Source: Cercospora beticola
Lineage: Eukaryota > Ascomycota > Dothideomycetes > Mycosphaerellales > Mycosphaerellaceae
Direction of reading: 5' to 3'
Length of the DNA stretch: 64,000 nt
Assembly (NCBI RefSeq): GCF_033473495.1
Contig: NC_088938.1
Span: forward strand, 2,604,001-2,668,000
The notes beneath the pieces are model-generated. The model ran no database searches, was not told where the DNA came from, and saw only the letters and a list, made by a program, of their open reading frames with translations. The position numbers were made by a program, and so were the translations under genes. Every line of letters starts with the position of its first letter. Position 1 is the first letter of the stretch. Shown one piece after another: positions 56,602-64,000 of the stretch.

Positions 56602-57693
56602 TTAGATGTTGATCGGGATGCAAGGAAGACCAACGTTGATGTCACCCTATTGGAATAGGTCAGCTTGAGTTTGCAGCAGTTAGAGGGAGCTGATCTTACG
56701 TTTTGGGTGGTAGGGCAGCAGAAGCTGTTTCCAGCGTTGCAGCCGTTTCCGAGAGCAGCGGCGAGGACTGGGATCTGGAGAGAGCAAGAGCCACCAAGGA
56801 CAAGGCTGAGAGCTGAACCTTCGCTGGCAGTGTTGCAGCAAGAGACGGCGTTGCCGACACCGCACTGGCTGGCAATGGCAGTTCCGTTGTTGGCAGGCTC
56901 GTCGACAATCACCTCGTCGTCGTCAGTTGGGTCGACAACATCTGGAACCTCGTCGGCCTCATCGTCGACCGGTGGCTCCACCTCGTCTGGGAGTGGGACC
57001 TCTGGAAGATCCTCCTCTGGGTAGAGAGGCTCAGCACGGCCCTTGGGGTAGGCAGCCGCGGCATCGTAGGTTGGCTTGGCTGGGTCGTAGTACTATCAGG
57101 ATTGTTAGCAAACGCTGAAGCTGAGAATAAATCGAAAAGCTTACGTGGGTCAGAGTTGGGTAGGCTGGCTTGTCCTGCACTGGGTATGGCTTGTCTTCTG
57201 GCTTGTACACAGGGTAGGCCTCCTTGGCTGGGTAGGTCTCCCTACAGGCCACTGCATTAGCATGTTTACTGGAGATCACTGCGCGATAGACTTACTTTGG
57301 CTCGTAGACTGGCTTGGACTCATAGACCGGGGTTGGCTTATAGACAGGCTTGTCCTCGTGGTAGACCGGCTTGTCCTCGTGGTAGACCGGCTTGTCCTCG
57401 TGGTAGACCGGCTTGTCCTCGTGGTAGACCGGCTTGTCCTCGTGGTAGACCGGCTTGTCCTCGTGGTAGACTGGCTTTGCCTCGCCGTAGGTGGCCGGCT
57501 TCTTGTCGTTGCCGTATCCGTATTGACGCCTGGCGACACCGCCGAGGCCTCCGAGGGCACCGAGAGGGCCACCCTTTCCGCTGGCAGCGCCAGTGGCAGT
57601 CTTGAGGAGACCGCCGGCAACGTTGCCCTGAGGAGCGGGAGCAGCAAGGGCGCCAGATGCCAGAGCGGCGATGAGAGCAGCGCTGAAATGCAT
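56602..57693 (-). CDS. Long class I-type hydrophobin with Pro/Tyr repeats
   Basis: Exons 57296-57693, 57145-57241, 56700-57092 and 56602-56646 give 310 residues, far longer than the usual 100-150. Order: signal peptide (MHFSAALIAALASGALA), a Gly-rich stretch, six copies of KPVYHED, more Pro/Tyr repeats (PVYKPEDKPYPVQDKP), an acidic linker (DEADEVPDVVDPTDDDEVIV), then the hydrophobin domain. All eight Cys are present in the hydrophobin order: QCGVGNAVSCC, GGSC, NGCNAGNSFCC, and the last Cys in VGLPCIPINI, supplied by the 15-codon final exon. Hydrophobins self-assemble at air-water or wall surfaces; the extension could reach into or crosslink with the wall. It is divergent from the first UstYa gene. 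Confidence 0.85.
57349..57474. repeat. 21-bp minisatellite, six units
   Basis: Six head-to-tail 21-bp units inside hydrophobin exon 1, encoding KPVYHED on the minus strand. The first five are identical in the listed sequence and the last differs at one base. Such near-identity suggests recent expansion and likely length variation between strains. Confidence 0.95.
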
Positions 57694-58498
57694 TTTGATT
57701 GTGTTTTGCGTGTTGGAACGAGTGTGTGGTAAATGAGTGTGAGATGCGCAAAATTCAGAAGACTGCTGTAAGGACGCTGGGATTGATGCTGATGCTGATG
57801 AGGAAAAGGAAACCAGAGTGCAGCACCTACCTCTTGATATAGCTTGGGACTCAGGAGCCGTGATGGCCCAGCATGAAGAGATGCATGGTCGGCGCCGTTC
57901 CCATCATCGAGCGTCTCATCTACCCCAGCGCGGTCGACGCGTTCCGCATCGAATGGTAGACGTCGAACAGGTCCATTTGTGGGAGCAGCTGCAATTCCGG
58001 ACGCAACGGCTCCTGCAGTATGCGGCAATCCAGCGCGGCGATCGGGAGCAGTTCTTGGTACGACGTGCTTTCCAGCGGCCTCGACATTTCCACTCTTCGC
58101 TGCAGCTGTTTCGCATGGCAGAGCGATCGTCGGCAGCAGACGCGGGAGCGTGGTGATGAGAACGTATGTTGCTAACTTAGACATGAATAGCAATCGTCCA
58201 GTCTTGGCGCGTCCCGTCCCACCGCTTCTCCCAGCGCCGCTCGGCTCTCTTCCACCGCCCGCAAACCTTCCCCTTCGCGCGGAGACTGGAACGCTCCAGA
58301 TGGAGTTAGCCAGCGCCACGCACCACCCTTCTGGCAATGTAAGCGACACTGGCGCCATCATGCGCCTCTGGGCTCCTGAGACAAATGTTGCCCATTCGAC
58401 CTCTTCTTCGAGGCGTTGGGCACACCTCATCTCGATGAAGGTAGGTCACCACCGATATTACAACGCACGCCCGAGGCATCATTAAGAGACGGGAGAGG
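57694..58498. other. Divergent interval between hydrophobin and UstYa-like gene 1
   Basis: About 800 bp of promoter sequence for both neighbours. A long minus-strand frame (57276-58430) crosses it but is a read-through of the GC-rich repeat region, not a gene. Confidence 0.5.
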
Positions 58499-59439
58499 AT
58501 GGCGATGAAGGAAGCGAGTCTGCAGAAGGCGCCGCTGCTGGTGGAAGAGGAGAGCGAAGGGGAGAAAGAGAAGTCATGGCAGGTCTTACTGAGAAGTCCT
58601 AGGACAGACCGGCAGCGTGCTGTGCGACTGTACTGCCTGCTCGGTCTCAATGTAATCCTGTTCCTGTCCTCCCTGGCGCTCTACATCAGAACGGTTTCGT
58701 TGCAGGGCAAGGAGACTGCCACTCTGCCACCATGTGTCCACCGGACGGACATGGAGGATGCTCGCTCGGCGATCGAATACGAGGAACAGGAGTACACTGG
58801 GGCGCTGGTCTACGATCCGGAAACGCATACGGCTGGCCGCAGACACGATGCTGATGTAGAGTACTTTGGCCCGCCGACACCACTCCTCGACGAGAACTGG
58901 CACCAATTGCTGCATGGTAGGTCTGCCGATGTAGTGAGCTTCTGCACGACTAACCCGTCTTTTCTTCAGGCGAGATACCGACCATGACAGATGAGGAGGC
59001 TGAGCCCTACTTGCCTGAGCTGCTGCGCATCCCAAAGACGAAGTCTTACCACTTTGAGTACGATGCTCCCAAGCTTGGTGGAGTGAGCGATGCTGACTTT
59101 GAGAACAGGCCCGATATGTTCCACACCCTGCACTGCCTGAACGCTGTACGCCTGGAAGTATCGAAATCGCTTTACAACACGACCTACGTCTCACAACATC
59201 ACTCCACTCACGGCAACTTCCCCGAAGGATGGGATGCAACGCATCTCGAACACTGCCTCGATCGACTGCGCCAGAGTGTTATGTGCCATGGAGACTTGAC
59301 GCCCTCACCGCTTTATTATTGGAAAGGATTCAATCTTGCATTGGGCAGAACTGGGAAGAGAACGTGCCGGAAGTGGGAGCCGATCAGAAAATGGATGGAT
59401 GAACGTGGTAAGAGAGGGAATGTATTGGAGTCATTCTAG
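58499..59439 (+). CDS. UstYa-family (DUF3328) oxidase, gene 1
   Basis: Exons 58499-58916 and 58970-59439 give 295 residues. A cytosolic N-terminus is followed by a membrane anchor (LYCLLGLNVILFLSSLALYI) and the DUF3328 domain. Both hallmark HxxHC motifs are intact: MFHTLHCLNAVR and THLEHCLDRLRQ, followed by VMCHGDLTPSPLYYW. UstYa-type proteins are the oxidative cyclases of fungal dikaritin RiPPs (ustiloxin, phomopsin, asperipin) and also act on some other peptides; they work in the secretory pathway. It converges with a second UstYa gene, and a repeat-peptide gene lies 2.5 kb beyond its stop. Confidence 0.88.
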
Positions 59440-60290
59440 ATGCTAGGTATAACCACAATGCAACAATGTTTGCACCGGTGGCCGCTGCAATGCGAGCATA
59501 TCCCAGCATAAGCTATACGCGCCAAGCCATTGACGCTGCTACCCAAGACGCATCGAGACTGATCGCTCTTGCACACCAGCGATGATGCCAGCCCAGGATC
59601 AAACGCCACCACAGGACCAAGGAATGGATCGGATACCACAATACGAGTGACTGCCTTTGATGATGCAGCCGCGACCCGACAGCCTGCGCGCATAGAGCAT
59701 TGTCAACCCCAGAGCTTCTCAGCTATTAGCGCAGCCAGCTTCACCTTGGACTGCTCCAATACGGACTGATGTGTGGTCACGCTCATCTTCAATGTCGAAT
59801 ACGAATCTTGGCTACTTAGCTTTCAAATGTACCTTGGCATTGCAGCACGCCATCTCCCGTCTGCATATGTATAGCTGCCGTCAAGCTCAGCTTGCGGCTT
59901 CGCGGATTGCAAGGATCCCGTGCAAGCGACCACATTAGAGGACAGCACAGCGCAGCGCAGCACAACACAACACCGCCCCATTAGCATGCGAGAAGTGCGC
60001 CGAAAACAGCAGCTCTACCAAACCGCGGGGCAAAACAAAGCGTCTCTCGAAAATCAGGCCTCGGCGATCTGACACGTGAAGGCTAGATTTGTGGGTAGCA
60101 ACAAGGATATCATATCGGAGGCGCGGCAGAATACGAAAAAGCGACCTCCATCACGTCAGCGCTTGCTACACTCTCACAATCGTCGAGCTGAAGGTTGAGC
60201 TGAGAGGATGTCTTGGACCGCAGCGAGATCGAAACTTATTATTGGCTACGCTAGAACGCTGCACAGTCTATAGACACGACGGAAGCGTCT
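59440..60290. other. Interval between convergent UstYa-like genes
   Basis: About 850 bp containing the two 3' ends. No coding sequence is supported. A short run of direct repeats with core gcacagcgcagcgcagcaca lies near 59944. Confidence 0.4.
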
Positions 60291-61249
60291 TCATGGAACA
60301 TGGTCCAGGATCTTGTCTCCTGGCCTTGGGCTTTGGAGAAAATCATCTGGAACCTCCATTGGGAGCTGCCGCTCCTCCGCCCATTGCCGTATGGCATCGA
60401 AGTTCTTGCAGACATGTTTTGTGTTGAAGTCCACAAATGCCTCGGGCTCCTCCTGGTCTTTTGGCTGCCACCAGACCTGTCCGAGCACTCCGATATCAAT
60501 CTGGCACATCAGCTGCTGGCGAATGATATCGAGACAGTGTGCTGCAACGACAATTAGCTCGAATTAAGCTGTGAAAAGTGACAGCAACACTCACAGACGT
60601 GCAGTTGCACTATAGGCTCACTGTTGACGAATGCGCCCTCTCCTTTCGCTCGATAATAGTCGATGTTGTAATACAACGACTTGCGGACCAGGTTCAGACA
60701 ATGGAGCTGATGCAAGCCTTCGACATTTGCAGGATAGCCGCCACCGTACTTTTCTTTGATTTGGACTTGTTCTGGTCTCAGCCCAACGGAAGAAGCGATA
60801 TCTGCCGGAACACGAATTCCTCGGTCTACGGGCACTGGTCAGAGGATGTGGCGAATCTCTGAAAAAGCTCACTTACAATCAATGCCCAGCGCAGCCCAGG
60901 CTGCGTCAGTCTCGTTGTTGCCCTTTTTGCGATAGATGTTCTCCTCCATGAAATTTCCATCGAACCGAGTTTCGTGAAATGTGATATCCACATCTCTGGT
61001 AATCGGCGAAGGTGCGAAACTTTGGGAGAATGCAGGCCCTCTATTTTGCCAGCTCAGAACAACCACCACTGCGACTCCCGCTGACAGACCGATTGTCACT
61101 GCCAGAAGAACTGCGAAAAGACAAGCCCATCCGATGTTCTCTTTTCGCAGTAATTGTTTTCTTCGATGATTTAGCGGAATCTGGCCAGAGTCGCTGTAAT
61201 CATCGTCTGAAGGCCGTCCCTCGCTTTTCATCAGAGGTGTTGATGACAT
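60291..61249 (-). CDS. UstYa-family (DUF3328) oxidase, gene 2
   Basis: Exons 60877-61249, 60595-60825 and 60291-60541 give 284 residues; all junctions are GT-AG and in phase. A single membrane helix (WACLFAVLLAVTIGLSAGVA) precedes the domain. Typical blocks: WAALGIDYRGIRVPADIA (across the first splice), GLHQLHCLNLVRKSLYY and the second HxxHC, HVSHCLDIIRQQLMCQ, which is formed only by splicing. The end has WWQPKDQEEPEAFVDFNTKH, usual for the family. Its start lies 745 bp from the start of the divergent repeat-peptide gene, so shared control is likely. It differs strongly from gene 1, so the pair is not a recent duplication. Confidence 0.9.
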
Positions 61250-61994
61250 TGTCTTTGCAAGAATTTATGTCGTGGGAACGAAAGACGACAAACATGGGCA
61301 CGGGACAAGTTTGACAGCTCTCGGCTGAGCTCCAATATTTGGATCTTGCATGACGCTTCCTTCTGGACTTTTGGCTCTTGGAACACGAGCTCCATTTTTG
61401 GATGTAAGATCTAGCTCCTGCAAGCTTCTCACACACTCCCAGGTAGCATCGGCTGAGCTGTACACGGCGGAGGAGGCGTTAGCTAGACCTGCAGGACCGT
61501 GCGTCGCTAGCGCGGATCCTTAGCGTCTTTGGTTCCGGAGTGCCGTGCTCTACGGCTTGGACGAAGCCACGACCACGACCAAGCGATAAACTTAGTATCG
61601 ATGTACCTCAATACAGCAACGATACTGGCGAGTCGTTGTCATCATGCTGCATCCTGTCGTATAGGATTGCCCCGCGCCAACGCGGCGGCTTGGAGGCACG
61701 CAGCGGCGGAGGCGAGGGTGCGTCCACAAGGTTTCGATAGTCATTGAGGTGGTCACGAAGGGCGAGACGGGCATGACGTGCTGAGAGACCGACCTGAGGA
61801 TGAGCTGGACGCCCGCGGCGAGGTAGGCGAGGTACGTGGGCTGACTGGCGGTTCATAAAAGAGGTGACCGCTCCCACGCTGAAATGAGAAGTACCATCGA
61901 ACAAACCAGTCTCTCAGCATCAGAACAAGATTCTCGATATTCCAATCGTTCTTCCCCTGCTCAAGACTCAGCCATCACTCCTACTTCGTTCAAG
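61250..61994. promoter_or_regulatory. Shared divergent promoter region, UstYa gene 2 / repeat-peptide gene
   Basis: 745 bp between the two start codons, transcribed outwards. A CATAAAAG sequence about 140 bp before the repeat-peptide ATG could act as a TATA element for that gene. No open frame here is supported. Confidence 0.5.
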
Positions 61995-63300
61995 ATGAAG
62001 GCCACCATCCTCGCCCTTTTCCTCTCCGCCACCGGTGCCCTCGCCGCTCCAGTCGCTGAGCCAGAAGCTGAAGCCGCTGGTGCCCAGACCTACGAACACT
62101 ATGGCAAAGTGAGCAGCTATGATTTCAGCAGAAAGGTCCTTGAATAAGTGCAGTACTGACAAAAGTGGAACAATAGTACGGGTTCGTGGACCAGACACTG
62201 AAATTTAGTCTTCTAATTTGATGCTGACAATTAATCGCAACGATTAGCAAATACGGGCACGTTGAGCCACTGGGAATTCTCCTTGTTGATGCTGATGCTG
62301 ACTGTTCCTTCTAGCAACTACGGGTAGATCAAGCCCAGTCCTCCGACGAATATCCAGACTGATCTTGACCTCCCAGCAAATACCCAAAATTAGAACATTA
62401 CGGCAGTGAGACACTACTACGAAGCTTGGTCGTTGATGGAAGCGCTCTAACAGTCCGCTAGCCTACGAACACTACAAACGCGAACCAGAAGCAGAGGCCG
62501 AGCCCGAAGCCGCAGGTGCACAGAAATATGAGCGCAAGTCAAAATCCCCACACGATTTGATGCAATCCCTTTGCTGATTCGAGAACACAGACTACGGAAA
62601 GGTGAGCACGACACTCAGCTTCTGAGCTACGATCCTCCAGGACTCCAACGAGTGTGATGCTAAATGATGCTTGTTGAATCAGTACGGTTCCTACGGGTGA
62701 GTTGCACATCCTTTGATTATTCACAAAGAGTGCTGCTGATGCTAATTGTGTACGAAAAGTAAATATCCTCACCTGGAACATTACGCTTGTGAGTTTTTCG
62801 AGGCTTTGTGGCATGGTGTTTCGATTTGCCTCTAACCAACATTCAGCCTATGGCCATTACAAGCGAGAACTCGACGAGATCGATGCCGTCCTTGATGCTG
62901 TCTATGCTCTCAAGGAGAAGCGAGAGGCAACAAAGTACGAGCGTGAGTAAAACTCTGGTATTCCAGTGGAAGAACTTGGCTAATAGCTCTGCACAGACTA
63001 CGGCAAGGTAGGCCAACCTGAACTCGTGATAACCTGACAATTTTGATACTAAACAACCTTAAAAACAGTACGGCAAGTACGGAAACTACGGTAGTATGTC
63101 GATTGCCTTCCACCGAGCTTGATGATGAATCTGTCACTAACACTGCTCCAGAATATCCTGAGCTGGAACACTACGCTTGTAAGCTGGAACGAAAGTGCTT
63201 TGAGGAAACGTTCCCTAATAACGCCGCAGCGTACGGCCATTATGCTCGAGAAGCAAACGCAGCCCCAGAGGCCGCTCCTGAGCCAGAGGCAGAGTCTTAG
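61995..63300 (+). CDS. Secreted Tyr/Gly/His repeat protein with kexin sites: candidate RiPP precursor
   Basis: A model of 14 exons: 61995-62108, 62177-62181, 62248-62256, 62315-62323, 62377-62405, 62462-62533, 62591-62601, 62683-62696, 62760-62788, 62847-62942, 62997-63007, 63069-63093, 63152-63178 and 63230-63300. It gives 173 residues and stays in frame. The signal peptide is MKATILALFLSATGALAA. Then come three repeats, each running YEHYGK, YG-x-YG, KYP-x-LEHY, (Y)GHYKR or YEHYKR. Lys-Arg sites and spacers such as EPEAEAEPEA (like Ste13-trimmed pheromone leaders) separate them. No Cys or Trp. The last repeat ends HYAR, without Lys-Arg. Donors are strong except in repeat 1 (GTTCGT, GCACGT, GTAGAT), so its tiny exons are the least certain. 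The function is not known; a peptide precursor is inferred from processing sites and neighbours. Confidence 0.65.
62091..63249 (+). repeat. Three intron-containing tandem repeat units
   Basis: Units at about 62091-62481, 62524-62866 and 62933-63249. Each encodes the same Tyr-rich peptide and is cut by introns at matching places: after YGK (phase 0 in all three), after YGxYG, and after KYPxLEHY plus one residue (phase 1 in all three). Introns have diverged far more than exons. Confidence 0.7.
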
Positions 63301-64000
63301 ACGATCGAGTCGATGGGTGCGATGCATGAGAGACACGGTTGGAAACTTGGCATTTGAACATGACATGATTAGCAGATCACGATCCTTACGAGCTTGACGA
63401 CATAGAGAGCAATGACCTTCATTAATTACCATTCGAAATTGTGCCCCTCTGATCAGCATTTGTTGCGGTCAAATGAATATCCTGGGCACTCTGACCAACA
63501 TCCGCTGCATCGATATTGGTCAAAGGAGCATGTTGGCCAAGTCCTTGGCCATCTCCAGTATGTATGCAGCTATCGGAGCTTTATCGAACCAGTGCCGCGC
63601 TTCTAGGCTGCCATAGATCCATGGTGGCGTGGGTGGCAGTCTGCATCTATGTATAGCTAAGCAGGTGAAGTCGCATCCTGCAGAAAAGCGGAGAAATGTC
63701 TTGGCATGACAGCTCATTGGCGTGCCTTATGTTGCTTTTACACCACCTTCTATGCGCCTTTTATTGAACTTTAACAACTTTCTTTCCGCCCGACTAAAGC
63801 GGGAGATCATCACTAAACAGCAAATGCACCAGATCAGCTGCCTCATGAGTGATGACAGCTACATTCCCGAGCCCAAGACGCTTGGTGGCTGGCTGCGCTC
63901 ACCGGAAGATGAGCTGGACGGCGAAGCCACGGGAACTGTACAAGCATGACCGCGAAAGCGAAAGCCAAAATACGACAACGGCAGCGGATGACCTTTCTAC
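63301..64000. other. Right-hand end of the window
   Basis: About 700 bp with no supported gene. Short frames on both strands lack domains or clear splice sites. A gene entering from the right cannot be excluded. Confidence 0.35.

Noticed and set aside
57276..58430. 384-codon minus-strand frame across the hydrophobin repeat and its promoter
   Set aside because: It reads the 21-bp repeat out of frame as Arg/Ser/Thr-rich sequence, has no domain, and conflicts with the spliced hydrophobin, which has signal peptide and all eight Cys.
59440..60290. Additional RiPP tailoring gene between the UstYa genes
   Set aside because: Searched for methyltransferase, tyrosinase or peptidase motifs in the open frames and saw none.
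61995..63300. Alpha-factor-type mating pheromone precursor
   Set aside because: Leader, Lys-Arg and Glu-Ala spacers resemble one, but the repeats are long, Tyr/Gly-rich and lack the Trp-Cys...Cys pattern of ascomycete alpha pheromones. Kept only as an alternative to the RiPP view.

Overview
The window reads as nuclear DNA of a filamentous ascomycete, probably a plant-associated dothideomycete. The grounds are short GT-AG introns (mostly 50-90 nt), dense genes on both strands, and typical families: a HET-domain protein, an asco-laccase ending in the DSGI tail, a class I hydrophobin, UstYa/DUF3328 proteins, 2EXR/F-box-like proteins, a C2H2 plus Zn2Cys6 regulator and many secreted carbohydrate-active enzymes. 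The class-level placement is inference. I saw no transposon, rRNA, tRNA or CRISPR array. Exon coordinates come from reading splice signals and keeping phase; no transcript data were used.

Layout. 0-5 kb: partial C2H2 protein, BTB protein, acyl-CoA-binding protein, CorA-like membrane protein. 5-10 kb: HET-domain gene, then three tandem LITAF-like genes sharing both intron positions; the middle copy has an in-frame stop. 10-17 kb: a laccase with an N-terminal starch-binding CBM20 module, a gene-poor 2.4 kb, a small Cys-rich gene and a GH30 glycosidase. 18-31 kb: DUF2235 hydrolase, a three-helix membrane protein, FAN1 nuclease, FAS1 protein, a 2EXR protein and a Kap120-type importin. 31-44 kb: two unrecognised genes, two 2EXR proteins, a zinc alcohol dehydrogenase, an SRPK-like kinase, a cytochrome b5/acyl-CoA dehydrogenase fusion and a small secreted Cys-rich protein. 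44-56 kb: a dual zinc-finger regulator divergent from a GH127 beta-L-arabinofuranosidase, then an MFS sugar porter, an unknown protein, a CE12 rhamnogalacturonan acetylesterase and an HSL-type esterase. This looks like a pectin/arabinan utilisation neighbourhood.

56-63.3 kb is the most interesting part. It holds an unusually long hydrophobin with a perfect 21-bp minisatellite, two UstYa-family genes, and a gene sharing a 745-bp divergent promoter region with the second UstYa gene. That last gene encodes a secreted, Tyr/Gly/His-rich protein of three tandem repeats with Lys-Arg (kexin) sites and acidic Glu-Ala/Glu-Pro spacers. Each repeat carries its own introns, and several exons are only 5-14 nt. 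Together these look like a candidate dikaritin-type RiPP locus, or a kexin-processed repeat peptide with dedicated UstYa enzymes.
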